Source: Hydrogenophaga taeniospiralis (GTDB lineage: Bacteria > Pseudomonadota > Gammaproteobacteria > Burkholderiales > Burkholderiaceae_C). From it: 64,000 nucleotides of DNA. The translations under genes were made by a program, and so were the position numbers. The notes under the pieces were generated by a model, which did not search any database, had not been told where the DNA came from, and saw only the letters and a list, made by a program, of their open reading frames with translations. The stretch covers positions 472,501 through 536,500 of the forward strand of contig NZ_JAHBAG010000001.1 in NCBI RefSeq assembly GCF_020510445.1, read 5' to 3'. Shown piece by piece: positions 8,552 through 17,330 of this stretch. Positions within the stretch are counted from its first letter, which is position 1. Every line of letters starts with the position of its first letter.

Positions 8552-10435
8552 TCAATCGGCCTTGGCGACGGCGTTGGCGCCATCGGGGCGCCAGACGGTG
8601 CCGATGGACACGGTCTTGAGCTTTTTCTGGCGGCCATACCAGAGGTTGACCAGGCCGCGCGAGAAGAACACCGACGAGAACATGCTGGTGAGAATGCCGA
8701 TGCAGTGCACCACCGCAAAGCCGCGCACCGGGCCGGAGCCGAAGATCAGCAAGGCCACGCCCGCGATCAGGGTGGTGACGTTGGAGTCCAGGATGGTGCC
8801 CCAGGCGTGTTCGTAGCCGGCGTTGATGGCCGACTGCGGCGATGAGCCGTTGCGCAGCTCTTCGCGCACCCGCTCGTTGATCAGCACGTTGGAGTCGATC
8901 GCCATGCCCAGCGCGAGCGCCATGGCCGCGATGCCCGGCAGCGTCAGTGTGGCCTGCAGCATGGACAACACCGCCACCAGCAGCACCAGGTTGAACGCCA
9001 GCGCCAAGCTGGAGAAGACGCCGAACAGCATGTAGTAGACGCACATGAAGACCACGATCACCGCGAAGCCCCACATCACGCTGTTGAAGCCCTTGGCGAT
9101 GTTTTCGGCGCCCAGGCTCGGGCCGATGGTGCGCTCCTCGATGATCTCCATGGGGGCGGCCAGTGAGCCGGCGCGCAGCAGCAGCGCGGTGTCGCTGGCC
9201 TCCACCGTGGTCATCGCGCCCGAAATCTGCACCCGGCCGCCGCCGATTTCGGTGCGGATCACCGGCGCCGTCACCACCTCGCCCTTGCCCTTTTCGAACA
9301 GAATGATGGCCATGCGCTTGCCCACGTTGTCGCGCGTGACGTCGCGGAAGATGCGCGAACCCTTGGCGTCGAGCGTCAGGTGCACCGCGGCCTCCTGGGT
9401 CTGGCTGTCGAAGCCGGCCTGCGCGTCGGTGAGGTTTTCGCCGCTGAGCAGCACCTCGCGTTTCACGATCACGGCCCGGCCGCTGCGCTCGGGGTAACGC
9501 TCGGAGCCGAACGGCACCGCGCCTGTGCCACGCTCGGCGGCCAGGCCTTCGGCGCTTTCGTCGACCAGACGCACCTCCAGGGTGGCGGTGCGGCCCAGGA
9601 TGTCCTTGGCCTTGGCGGTGTCCTGCACGCCGGGCAGTTGCACCACGATGCGGTCGGCCCCTTGCTGCTGGATCACCGGCTCGGACACGGCCAGTTCGTT
9701 GATGCGGTTGTGCAGGGTGGTGATGTTCTGCTTGAGCGCCTGATCCTGCACCAGCAGCGCCGTCGCCGGCTTGAGGGTCGCCACCAGACGGAGCTCACCG
9801 CCCTCAGGCAGCTGCACCAGCTGCAGGTCGGGAAACTGGTCCTGGATCACGTTCTGCACCGCCTGCGCCGTGGCTTCATCGCGTGCGCGCAGCTCGATGG
9901 TCTGGCCATTGCGGTTGACGCCACCGTGGCGCACGCCCTTTTCGCGCAGCGCGGAGCGCAGGTCGGCGGCCAGCACGTCGGCGCGCCGCTGCAGGGCCGC
10001 GGGCATGTCCACCTGCAGCATGAAATGCACACCGCCGCGCAGATCCAGGCCCAGGTACATGGGTACAGCGTTCAGGCCAGCCAGCCAGGCGGGGGTGCGC
10101 GGCAGCAGGTTGAGCGCGACCACGTGGCTCGGGCTGGTCGGATCGGGGTTGAGCGCACGCTCCAGCGCATCGCGCGCCTTGATCTGGTCGTCGGTGGACT
10201 CGAAGCGGGCCTTGACCGAGTTGCCATCCAGCTGGATCAGCGACGGCTTGAGTCCCTGGGCAGCCAGCGCCTGCTCGACCTGGGTGACCGTGGCCGCGTC
10301 CACACGCACCGTGGCCCGCCCCGCCGACACCTGGACGGCCGGCGATTCACCGAAGACGTTGGGCAGGGCATACAGCAAGCCGATCACCAACGCAAAAGCG
10401 ATGATCAGGTACTTCCAGAGCGGATAACGGTTCAT
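8552..10435 (-). CDS. secD: protein translocase subunit SecD
   Basis: Partner of SecF in post-translocational pulling of exported proteins. The 627-residue length matches long proteobacterial SecD. Features are the N-terminal helix (PLWKYLIIAFALVIGLLYAL), the signature GLDLRGGVHFMLQVDMPAA near residue 132, the large periplasmic head, and the C-terminal RND helices with MALALGMAIDSNVLINERVR. The ATG at 10435 is the family start (MNRYPLWKYL). A palindromic repeat of about 90 bp separates it from yajC upstream. Confidence 0.97.
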   Translation of the reverse strand: MNRYPLWKYLIIAFALVIGLLYALPNVFGESPAVQVSAGRATVRVDAATVTQVEQALAAQGLKPSLIQLDGNSVKARFESTDDQIKARDALERALNPDPTSPSHVVALNLLPRTPAWLAGLNAVPMYLGLDLRGGVHFMLQVDMPAALQRRADVLAADLRSALREKGVRHGGVNRNGQTIELRARDEATAQAVQNVIQDQFPDLQLVQLPEGGELRLVATLKPATALLVQDQALKQNITTLHNRINELAVSEPVIQQQGADRIVVQLPGVQDTAKAKDILGRTATLEVRLVDESAEGLAAERGTGAVPFGSERYPERSGRAVIVKREVLLSGENLTDAQAGFDSQTQEAAVHLTLDAKGSRIFRDVTRDNVGKRMAIILFEKGKGEVVTAPVIRTEIGGGRVQISGAMTTVEASDTALLLRAGSLAAPMEIIEERTIGPSLGAENIAKGFNSVMWGFAVIVVFMCVYYMLFGVFSSLALAFNLVLLVAVLSMLQATLTLPGIAAMALALGMAIDSNVLINERVREELRNGSSPQSAINAGYEHAWGTILDSNVTTLIAGVALLIFGSGPVRGFAVVHCIGILTSMFSSVFFSRGLVNLWYGRQKKLKTVSIGTVWRPDGANAVAKAD

Positions 10436-10470
10436 GGCGACAGGCCCTGAGGGCAGAGGTGGCTTCTATC

Positions 10471-10560
10471 CAGAATGCGGCGGAACCGGCTCCGCCGGGC
10501 CGCTCGCATTGCCCCCTTGAGGGGGTGACGCGCCGCGAGTGCGGCGCGGCGCGGGGGTGG
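10471..10560. repeat. GC-rich palindromic intergenic repeat, copy R2
   Basis: Same family as R1: CGGAACCGGCTCCGCCGGGC dyad, GCCCCCTTGAGGGGGTGACG dyad and a GCGGCGCGGCGCGGGGG tail. It lies between yajC and secD, inside what is normally a continuous operon, so secD messages must cross strong hairpins. Confidence 0.85.
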
Positions 10561-10570
10561 TCCTTACTTC

Positions 10571-10891
10571 TTACTTAATAGTGCCCTTGGGCAGCACCTG
10601 CGTCACGGCCGAGCGTTGCATCTGGACTTCAACGCCAGTGGCGAGTTCCACGCTCACGTAGATTTCGCCGATCTTGGACACCTTGCCCAGGAAGCCCCCG
10701 GCGGTCACGACCTCGTCGCCCTTGGCCAGGGCCTCGACCATGGCCTTGTGCTCTTTCTGCCGCTTCATCTGGGGGCGGATCATCACGAAATACAGCACCA
10801 CGAACATCAACACCAGCGGCAGCATGCCCATGATGGTGGATTGGGTGTCGCCGCCGGTGGCGGCCTGGGCGTAAGCGGAAGAAATGAACAC
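10571..10891 (-). CDS. yajC: preprotein translocase subunit YajC
   Basis: Small inner-membrane accessory of the SecDF complex. The 106-residue protein has one N-terminal membrane helix (IMGMLPLVLMFVVLYFVMI) followed by the family motif RPQMKRQKEHKAMVEALAKG and the GDEVVTAGGFLGKV strand segment. Length and layout are normal. It heads the yajC-secD-secF run on the minus strand. The gene upstream is not tgt/queA as in E. coli but the 2-oxoacid oxidoreductase, with 113 bp between them, where the promoter should lie. Confidence 0.96.
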   Translation of the reverse strand: MFISSAYAQAATGGDTQSTIMGMLPLVLMFVVLYFVMIRPQMKRQKEHKAMVEALAKGDEVVTAGGFLGKVSKIGEIYVSVELATGVEVQMQRSAVTQVLPKGTIK

Positions 10892-11004
10892 GGACGGTCT
10901 CCAACAGGTTCAAGAGCACAACAGCGCCAAAGGCCCGGCGGCCCCGTGGGGCGGCGCCAGGCGCTTTGAACTCAACCGGCGATTGTATGTTGCGGGGGTC
11001 GCGA

Positions 11005-14000
11005 TCAGGCGGCCTTGGCCACAGAGGCCGTGCGCGGCTGGCGCCATTGCGCCATCAGGCCGCTCCAGCGGCTGCGTGCGGCCGCCAGATGGCGCTCCTT
11101 CACATGGCCGAAACCCTTGATCTGCTCCGGCAGGTTCGCGATCTCCAGCGCCAGCGCGTGGTTGTCGGCGGTCAGGCCCTGCAGCAGTTCGTCCACACAA
11201 GCCCGGTACTCGCCGATCAGGGCCCGCTCGGTGCGCCGCTCCTCGGTGCGGCCGAAGATGTCCAGCGCCGTGCCGCGCAGGCCCTTGAACTTCGCCAGCA
11301 CACGGAACACGGTGAACATGGCCGGGCCGAACTTCTGCTTGATCAGCTCGCCCTTGTCGTTCTTCTTCGCGATCAGCGGCGGCGCCAGGTGCACCTTCAG
11401 CTTGAAATCGCCCTCGAACTGGCTGGCGAGCCGGGCGTGGAACGCCGGATCGCTGTGCAGGCGGGCCACCTCGTACTCGTCCTTGTAGGCCATGAGCTTG
11501 AAGAGCTGGCGTGCCACGGCCTCGGTGAGCGCGGTCTTGTTGCCCAGCGACGCCTCAGCCGCCCGCACCTTCTCCACGAACCGCTGGTAGTCGGCGGCGT
11601 AGGCGGCGTTCTGGTAGCCGGTGAGGAACTCCACGCGTCGCGCGACCAGGCTGTCCACCGTCTCGCGCTTCTTGAACTGGATCACCTGCGAGCCCGCGCC
11701 CGCCGGCACCAGCAGCGCGGCCAGCGCCTTCGGATCGTGCGCGGCGCGGCGGCCCCATTCGAAGGCGGTCTTGTTCTTCTCCACCTGCACCGCGTTGAGC
11801 TCGATGGCGCGCATCAGCGCGTCATGACCCAGCGGCACCCAGCCACGCTGCCAGGCGTAGCCCAGCATCATGGGGTTGGTGTAGATGCTGTCGCCCATCA
11901 GCGTCGTGGACGCGGTCTCGGCGTCGAACACACCCACCTGGTCCGCGCCCAGGCTGTGGGTCAGCGCGTCCACGCAGGCCTGCGCCGGGTTCTGCCAGTC
12001 CGGGTGGGTCACAAAGGCGGCCGTGGGCGTGGCGTGGGCGTTGAGCGCCACGTGGCTGCGGCCCTCGCGCAGGCGCTGCCAGGTTTCCTTGTGGGCCGCG
12101 ACGATGGGGTCGCAGCCGATCACGAGGTCGGCCGAGGCGGCCGAGACGCGCGTGGTGCGGATGGCGTCCTGGTGCGCACCGATCAGCACGTGGCTCCAGG
12201 TGGCGCCGCCCTTTTGCGCCAGGCCCGCCGCGTCCTGCGTGACGATGCCCTTGCCTTCGATGTGCGCCGCCATGCCCAGCAGCTGGCCGATGGTGATGAC
12301 CCCGGTGCCGCCCACGCCCGCGACGATGATGCCCCAGGCCTCGGCGTCGAGCGCGGGCAGGGCCGGTTGCGGCACCACGCCGCCGCTCCACTCCAGGCCG
12401 CCGGTTTTCTTGTCCTTCTTGCGCAGCTGGCCGCCTTCCACGGTGATGAAGCTCGGGCAGAAGCCCTTGACGCAGGAGAAGTCCTTGTTGCAGCTGCTCT
12501 GGTTGATGGTGCGCTTGCGACCGAACTCGGTCTCCAGCGGCTCGACCGACAGGCAGTTGCTCTGCACGCTGCAGTCGCCACAGCCCTCGCACACCAGCTC
12601 GTTGATCACCACGCGCTCGGCCGGGTCCACCAGGGTGCCGCGCTTGCGGCGGCGGCGCTTTTCGGTGGCGCAGGTCTGGTCGTAGATGATGACCGTGGTG
12701 CCCTTGATCTCACGGAACTCGCGCTGCACCGCGTCCAGCGTGTCGCGGTGCTGGATCGCGATGCCGCTGGGCAGGCCGCTCACGCTGGCGTACTTCTCGG
12801 GCTCGTCGGTCACGATGGTGATCTTGGCCGCGCCCTCGGCGCGCATGCTCTGCGCGATCTGCACCACGCTGTGGCCCTCGGGGCGTTCGCCCACCTGCTG
12901 GCCACCGGTCATGGCCACGGCGTCGTTGTAGAGAATCTTGTAGGTGATGTTCACGCCCGAAGCGATGCTCTGGCGGATCGCCAGGATGCCGCTGTGGAAG
13001 TAGGTGCCGTCGCCCAGGTTGGCGAACATGTGCTGCTCGTTCACGAACGGCTGCTGGCCGACCCAGGGCACACCCTCACCGCCCATCTGCGTGAAACCCA
13101 CGGTGGCGCGGTCCATCCAGATGGTCATGAAGTGGCAGCCGATGCCGGCCATGGCGCGCGAGCCTTCGGGCACGCGGGTGCTGGTGTTGTGCGGGCAGCC
13201 CGAGCAGAACCAGGGCTGGCGCTCGGCGCCTTCCACGCCCTTGGTCAGCAGGGTCTGCAGGGACTGCTCCTGCGCGGTGTAAATGGCGAGCTGCGCGTCG
13301 ATGCGCGCCTGCACGTCCTCGGGCAGGCCCAGCTTGCGCAGGCGGCGCGCCACGGCGCGCGCGATGATCGCCGGCGACAGGTCGGCGTTGGCACGCAGCA
13401 GGGTGTGGGCGCTCGGGTTGGGCATGCTCCATTCGCCGCCGCTGAAGTCGCCTTCGACCTCGTCGAACTTGCCGAGCACGTTGGGCCGCACGTCGCCGCG
13501 CCAGTTGTAGAGCTCTTCCTTGAGCTGGTATTCGATGACCTGGCGTTTCTCTTCCACCACCAGGATCTCGCGCAGGCCGGTGGCGAACTCGCGCGTGGTC
13601 TGCGCCTCCAGCGGCCAGACCACGTTGACCTTGTGCAGGCGCAGACCGATGCGGCGGCAGGTGGCGTCGTCCAGGCCCAGGTCCAGCAGCGCCTGGCGCG
13701 TGTCGTTGAAGGCCTTGCCGCTGGCGATGATGCCGAAGCGGTCGTTCGGGCCGGCGATCACGTTGTGGTTCAGCTTATTGGCTCGGATGTAGGCCAGCGC
13801 GGCGTACCACTTGTAGTCAAACAGGCGCGCTTCCTGCTCCAGCGCGGCGTCGGGCCAGCGGATGTGCACGCCGCCGGGCGGCATGTCGAACTCGGGGATC
13901 ACGATCTCGACCCGCTCGGGGTCGATCATCGCCGTGGCGCTGGATTCGACGATCTCCTGGATCGTCTTCATGCCGGCCCAGACGCCGCTGAAACGGCTCA

Positions 14001-14601
14001 TGGCGATGGCGTGTTGCCCCAGGTCCAGGATGTCCTGCACGCTGGTCGGGAAGAACACCGGCAGGCCACAGGCCTTGAAGATGTGGTCGCTCTGGTGCGC
14101 GGCGGTCGAGCTCTTGGCCACGTGGTCGTCGCCGGCCACCGCGATCACGCCGCCCCAAGGTGTGGTGCCGGCCATGTTGGCGTGCTTGAACACGTCGGAG
14201 CAGCGGTCCACCCCCGGGCCCTTGCCGTACCAGATGCCGAACACGCCATCAAACTTGTTGCTGCCGGGCGGCGCAAAGCCCAGCTGCTGCGTGCCCCAGA
14301 GCGCGGTGGCCGCCAGCTCCTCGTTCACGCCCGGCTGGAACACGATGTTCTGTGCCTTCAGGTAGGGCGCGGCCTTCTGCAAGGCCTGGTCGTAACCGCC
14401 GAGCGGCGAACCGCGGTAACCGCTGATGAAACCCGCTGTGTTCTTGCCCTGCAGCGCGTCGCGCTGGCGCTGCAGCATGGGCAGCTTGACCAGCGCCTGC
14501 ACGCCACTCATGAAGGCGCGGCCGTGGTCCAGGGAATATTTGTCGTCGAGCGTGACGGTTTCGAGCGCGCGGCGGATGTGCTCGGGCAGTGGGGCGTTCA
14601 T
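11005..14601 (-). CDS. fused indolepyruvate/2-oxoacid ferredoxin oxidoreductase
   Basis: Single-chain (1198 residues) fusion of the IorA and IorB subunits. The family oxidatively decarboxylates aryl- or branched-chain 2-oxoacids from amino acid transamination to acyl-CoA, reducing ferredoxin. The N-terminal TPP-enzyme half (SGYRGSPLGGYDQALQ) is followed by the pyrophosphate-binding domain (AGIGCHFMTIWMDRA), a Cys cluster CEGCGDCSVQSNC near residue 670 with more Cys after it, and the gamma domain with GIIVAGVGGTGVITIGQLLG near residue 757. ATG 14601 is preceded by a GGAGA ribosome site. It diverges from an Lrp/AsnC gene that probably controls it. The actual substrate cannot be told from sequence. 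Confidence 0.92.
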   Translation of the reverse strand: MNAPLPEHIRRALETVTLDDKYSLDHGRAFMSGVQALVKLPMLQRQRDALQGKNTAGFISGYRGSPLGGYDQALQKAAPYLKAQNIVFQPGVNEELAATALWGTQQLGFAPPGSNKFDGVFGIWYGKGPGVDRCSDVFKHANMAGTTPWGGVIAVAGDDHVAKSSTAAHQSDHIFKACGLPVFFPTSVQDILDLGQHAIAMSRFSGVWAGMKTIQEIVESSATAMIDPERVEIVIPEFDMPPGGVHIRWPDAALEQEARLFDYKWYAALAYIRANKLNHNVIAGPNDRFGIIASGKAFNDTRQALLDLGLDDATCRRIGLRLHKVNVVWPLEAQTTREFATGLREILVVEEKRQVIEYQLKEELYNWRGDVRPNVLGKFDEVEGDFSGGEWSMPNPSAHTLLRANADLSPAIIARAVARRLRKLGLPEDVQARIDAQLAIYTAQEQSLQTLLTKGVEGAERQPWFCSGCPHNTSTRVPEGSRAMAGIGCHFMTIWMDRATVGFTQMGGEGVPWVGQQPFVNEQHMFANLGDGTYFHSGILAIRQSIASGVNITYKILYNDAVAMTGGQQVGERPEGHSVVQIAQSMRAEGAAKITIVTDEPEKYASVSGLPSGIAIQHRDTLDAVQREFREIKGTTVIIYDQTCATEKRRRRKRGTLVDPAERVVINELVCEGCGDCSVQSNCLSVEPLETEFGRKRTINQSSCNKDFSCVKGFCPSFITVEGGQLRKKDKKTGGLEWSGGVVPQPALPALDAEAWGIIVAGVGGTGVITIGQLLGMAAHIEGKGIVTQDAAGLAQKGGATWSHVLIGAHQDAIRTTRVSAASADLVIGCDPIVAAHKETWQRLREGRSHVALNAHATPTAAFVTHPDWQNPAQACVDALTHSLGADQVGVFDAETASTTLMGDSIYTNPMMLGYAWQRGWVPLGHDALMRAIELNAVQVEKNKTAFEWGRRAAHDPKALAALLVPAGAGSQVIQFKKRETVDSLVARRVEFLTGYQNAAYAADYQRFVEKVRAAEASLGNKTALTEAVARQLFKLMAYKDEYEVARLHSDPAFHARLASQFEGDFKLKVHLAPPLIAKKNDKGELIKQKFGPAMFTVFRVLAKFKGLRGTALDIFGRTEERRTERALIGEYRACVDELLQGLTADNHALALEIANLPEQIKGFGHVKERHLAAARSRWSGLMAQWRQPRTASVAKAA

Positions 14602-14749
14602 CTTGTTGTCTCCTACGTGGGTGGAAAGCCACCTTGTGGGCGGCATCTGACTGGAGAAACGGCCGGGTCGGCCGCATCCAGTGTGCCGCACAGTGTATGA
14701 CCCGGGCGCTGACAGGTGTTTGCTTTTCATGCCCAGATTTACCACCAAA

Positions 14750-14765
14750 AGGAAAGATTCTTCCT
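14750..14765. promoter_or_regulatory. palindrome at the lrp-like gene start, candidate autoregulatory operator
   Basis: AGGAA-AGATTC-TTCCT, a perfect 5-bp inverted repeat around a 6-bp spacer, ends five bases before the ATG of the Lrp/AsnC regulator and lies in the 169 bp divergent gap with the oxidoreductase gene. Lrp-family proteins bind such dyads and usually regulate themselves and a divergent neighbour. That it is the operator is inferred from position. Confidence 0.45.
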
Positions 14766-14770
14766 GAATA

Positions 14771-15289
14771 ATGCGACCGATGGAAACACTCGACAAGTTT
14801 GATCTCGCCATCCTGAGCGAACTGCAAACCGATGGTCGCCTGACCAACGCCGAACTCGCCAACCGCGTGGGTCTGTCGGCAGCACCCTGCTGGCGGCGCG
14901 TGCGCGCGCTCGAAGAGCAGGGCTTCATCCGCGGCTACCGGGCCGAACTCGACCGCGAAAAAATGGGGCTGGGCGTGCTCGCCTTCGTGCGGCTCGATGC
15001 CGAGCGCAACAGCGGCGACGTGCTGCGCCAGATGGAGTCGGCCATCCAGGGCATCCCCGAAATCGTGTCCTGCCACTACATCAGCGGCTCGGGCACCTTC
15101 GAGCTGCAGGTGGTCTGCCCCGACCTCAACCACTTCAGCCGCTTCGCGCGCGAGGTGTTGATCAACCTGCCCAACGTGAAAGACCTGCACACCAGCTTCT
15201 CGCTCGGCGAGGTCAAATCCGCCGGTGCACTTCCGTTGTCACACCTGTTACCCAAAAGTTCTGGCACGGCACGTCCCCCGAAAACTTGA
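14771..15289 (+). CDS. Lrp/AsnC family transcriptional regulator
   Basis: DNA-binding regulator of amino acid metabolism, typically octameric and responsive to an amino acid. The N-terminal winged HTH (FDLAILSELQTDGRLTNAEL ... VGLSAAPCWRRVRALEEQGF) is followed by the AsnC/RAM ligand domain (GLGVLAFVRLDAE ... VVCPDLNHFSRFAREVL). The 172 residues are close to normal, with a C-terminal tail slightly longer than usual. ATG 14780 (METLDKF) is an alternative start. Divergence from the indolepyruvate oxidoreductase gene suggests that it senses an aromatic or branched-chain amino acid and controls that enzyme. Confidence 0.93.
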   Translation: MRPMETLDKFDLAILSELQTDGRLTNAELANRVGLSAAPCWRRVRALEEQGFIRGYRAELDREKMGLGVLAFVRLDAERNSGDVLRQMESAIQGIPEIVSCHYISGSGTFELQVVCPDLNHFSRFAREVLINLPNVKDLHTSFSLGEVKSAGALPLSHLLPKSSGTARPPKT

Positions 15290-15384
15290 GCCCTTTTTGC
15301 GACCACCCGTCCGCAAACTTCGACCGCCGGGGGAATAAATGGCCGTAAGTGCTTGGAAATTGTGACTTTTGCCCGGAAACGGGC

Positions 15385-15413
15385 TTGCAACCATATGTGT
15401 CCTTCCGTACCAT
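15385..15413 (+). promoter_or_regulatory. candidate sigma70 promoter of the fibre operon
   Basis: TTGCAA, a 17-bp spacer and TACCAT match four of six bases in each box with ideal spacing, about 75 bp before the GTG start of the first subunit gene. A GCCCG-GAAA-CGGGC hairpin (15371-15384) with a GNRA-type loop lies just upstream. It is the best candidate in the 200 bp gap, but it rests on pattern only. Confidence 0.35.
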
Positions 15414-15489
15414 CGGCCCCACTATAAAAGTGACCAAAGTATTCAAAGTGCTGCGGCCACACCGGTTTCCCATCCTTGAAGGTAACGTC

Positions 15490-16074
15490 GTGAAAAACTC
15501 CCTGCTCCTCAAGTCCGCCCTGGCGCTGGCCATGGCGGCGCCTCTCATGGCTTCGGCCGAATCCCAACTGGTGACCGGTGCCGGCACCGCCACCGCCCGC
15601 CTGGACCTGCGCGTCGTGATTCCGCGCGTGCTGTTCCTGGGTGTGGGCGCCGGCGCCGCCACCCCGCTGGCCAGCAACGGCAGCATCAACACCCTGACGT
15701 TCGACTACTCCACCAACCCGCTGGACGTCGGTACCGGCGCGGCGGCCGCGTCCATCTCGAACGACGGCCCCCTGCCCGGCGGCAATGCCGTCCCGGTGCG
15801 CGTGTTCGGCAACGATGGCCAGATCACCATCACCGCCACCAACCCGGCCAACCTGACCAGCGGCGCCGACACCATTCCCTTCACCGAGCTGTCGGTGTCC
15901 ACCACGAATGCGGCCCTGCCTGCGCCCGGTTTCAATGGTGGCACCAGCCTGCCCACGCTGGCCGGCCGTGTCACCAACCAGACCGCCAACTGGGCATACA
16001 GCTACGCCAACGCCACCACGCCGGCGTTTGGTACCTACACGGGCCGAGTGACCTACACCGCCACGATGCCTTGA
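15490..16074 (+). CDS. exported subunit-like protein A (putative major fibre subunit)
   Basis: Unrecognised exported protein of 194 residues. The GTG start at 15490 has a GAAGG site 6 bp upstream and exposes a signal peptide (MKNSLLLKSALALAMAAPLM, cleavage after ASA). The mature N-terminus has a strand ARLDLRVVIPRVLF that recurs in the last gene of this operon. The C-terminal half is plainly homologous to the next gene: shared DTIPF/DTIPI, FNGGT and GTYTGRVTYT blocks. It is rich in Thr, Asn, Ala and Gly, has no cysteine, and has the strand-rich look of a pilin-type Ig-like subunit. A terminator follows, so it is probably made in excess of the downstream genes. Confidence 0.75.
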   Translation: MKNSLLLKSALALAMAAPLMASAESQLVTGAGTATARLDLRVVIPRVLFLGVGAGAATPLASNGSINTLTFDYSTNPLDVGTGAAAASISNDGPLPGGNAVPVRVFGNDGQITITATNPANLTSGADTIPFTELSVSTTNAALPAPGFNGGTSLPTLAGRVTNQTANWAYSYANATTPAFGTYTGRVTYTATMP

Positions 16075-16075
16075 G

Positions 16076-16092
16076 GACGCAGGTCCTGCGTC
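16076..16092. repeat. perfect hairpin after subunit A
   Basis: GACGCAGG-T-CCTGCGTC, a perfect 8-bp inverted repeat starting 1 bp after the stop codon of subunit A. Together with the terminator that follows, it may stabilise the monocistronic subunit message against 3' exonucleases. Confidence 0.6.
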
Positions 16093-16129
16093 GCCGACAC
16101 CGGTGAGCGCCCGCGCCACCGGTCAAACC

Positions 16130-16167
16130 ACGGAGGGCCTGCACACCGCAGCCCTCCGTTGTCTTTT
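16130..16167 (+). terminator. intrinsic terminator (partial) between subunits A and B
   Basis: ACGGAGGGC and GCCCTCCGT form a perfect 9-bp stem around a 12-nt loop, followed by TTGTCTTTT. This is a good Rho-independent terminator placed between the first and second gene of the operon. It would let some polymerase through, which fits high expression of subunit A and lower expression of the export genes. Confidence 0.75.
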
Positions 16168-16226
16168 GGGCCGCCACCGGTCCGCCCCCCGGAACCGCCC
16201 GGGCGGCCGGCGATCACAACGACACC

Positions 16227-16862
16227 ATGAACCAGCTCTTGCGCCCGCACACCCCCAGACGGCTCGCCGCCGCCTGCCTGGCGCTGCTGTGTGGCGCGCA
16301 CATGGCGGCGGCGCACGCCTGGTCGCTGACCCTCGCGGCGGCCTCGCGCCGCGTGTTCCTGCATGTGGGCAACGGCACCTACGACAACACCAACGGCACC
16401 ATCAACCTGGTGCAGGTCACGGTGCCCACGGCGCAGCTGGGCAACGGCACCGCGCTGGCCATGACCAGCAACAGCACCCAGGCCACCAGCCTGTACGGTG
16501 ACAACTACGCCACCTGCCCCACGCCCGCCAGCCAGGTGATGGTGGGCGCCTCGTACCGGCGCAGCAATGCGGGCAACGGCCCCGCGAGCGCCACGCTGAG
16601 CGTGACCTCCCCGGCCAGCCTGACCACCACCGGCGGTGACACCATCCCCATCTCGCAGGTCAGCTGGACCGTGTCCGCCCCGGGCAGCGGCGTGCCCAAC
16701 GTGATCCCCGCCGGCACCTTCAACGGCGGCACCCAGACCCTGGCGACCGTGCCCGCCAACCGCTACATCGAGAACTGCCACACCTTCAGCTACGCCAACA
16801 GCGCGGTGCGCGCGGCGGGCACCTACAACGGCCGGGTGACCTACACCCTGAGCAGCCCATGA
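16227..16862 (+). CDS. exported subunit-like protein B (putative minor or tip subunit)
   Basis: Exported protein of 211 residues homologous to subunit A over its C-terminal half. Shared blocks, in order, are SLTTTGGDTIPIS, GTFNGGT, FSYANS and GTYNGRVTYT. A signal peptide covers about the first 29 residues (LAAACLALLCGAHMAAAHA). Unlike A, it has two cysteines in the mature part (CPTP and ENCHTF) that could form a disulfide, as in pilus tip or adaptor subunits. Its stop overlaps the next start by 4 bp (ATGA). The function is inferred from context; I do not recognise a named family. Confidence 0.7.
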   Translation: MNQLLRPHTPRRLAAACLALLCGAHMAAAHAWSLTLAAASRRVFLHVGNGTYDNTNGTINLVQVTVPTAQLGNGTALAMTSNSTQATSLYGDNYATCPTPASQVMVGASYRRSNAGNGPASATLSVTSPASLTTTGGDTIPISQVSWTVSAPGSGVPNVIPAGTFNGGTQTLATVPANRYIENCHTFSYANSAVRAAGTYNGRVTYTLSSP

Positions 16863-17317
16863 CGGCGCGCCCTCTGCTGCTCGCGCTGCTGGGCGGGCTG
16901 CTGGCCGGCCCGGCGCTGGCCAACCCGCACCGGCTGGACGACTCGCAGAGCCACACCGTGCCGCCCAACGTGCAGATGCAGTGGCGGCCGGTGGCCAAGA
17001 GCCGGTCCGACGTGGGCGGCATGGAGGCCTGGCTGGTGGTGAACGTGCGCATCGACACGCACGACTGGATCGGGCGCAGCGGCCGTGTCTACATGGTGTT
17101 GCCGCGCGACGAGACCTCCACCATCGAGGCGGTGTGGACCACACGGGGGCGGCTGCTGGGCGGGCGCCTGGTGTCGGGCGAGCGCGCGCTGGTGTACGCG
17201 GGCCAGATCCCCGGCGCCACACTGCAGGACCAGTTCCAGGTGCGCCTGCGCTCGGGCGCGGACTGGCAGAGCAACACCCGGCGCCTGAATTTCCACTTCG
17301 AGTTCGATGCCGACTGA
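16859..17317 (+). CDS. small exported protein C, unknown function
   Basis: Not recognised. 152 residues with a clear signal peptide (LLLALLGGLLAGPALA, cleaved before NPHRL). The mature part is predicted all-beta, with segments such as MEAWLVVNVRIDTHDW, GRVYMVLPRD and LNFHFEFDAD. No cysteines, no membrane helix. It starts inside the stop of subunit B and ends just before the chaperone gene, so it is translationally coupled and very probably part of the same export or assembly system. A third chaperone-like or subunit role is possible but unproven. Confidence 0.65.
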   Translation: MTARPLLLALLGGLLAGPALANPHRLDDSQSHTVPPNVQMQWRPVAKSRSDVGGMEAWLVVNVRIDTHDWIGRSGRVYMVLPRDETSTIEAVWTTRGRLLGGRLVSGERALVYAGQIPGATLQDQFQVRLRSGADWQSNTRRLNFHFEFDAD

Positions 17318-17330
17318 GCCTTGTGTCCCC

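Noticed and set aside
10966..14700. Long open frame (over 1200 codons) on the plus strand opposite the 2-oxoacid oxidoreductase gene
   Set aside because: Its translation is His/Gly/Ala/Arg-rich without domains, as expected for the antisense of GC-rich coding DNA; the minus strand has clear motifs.
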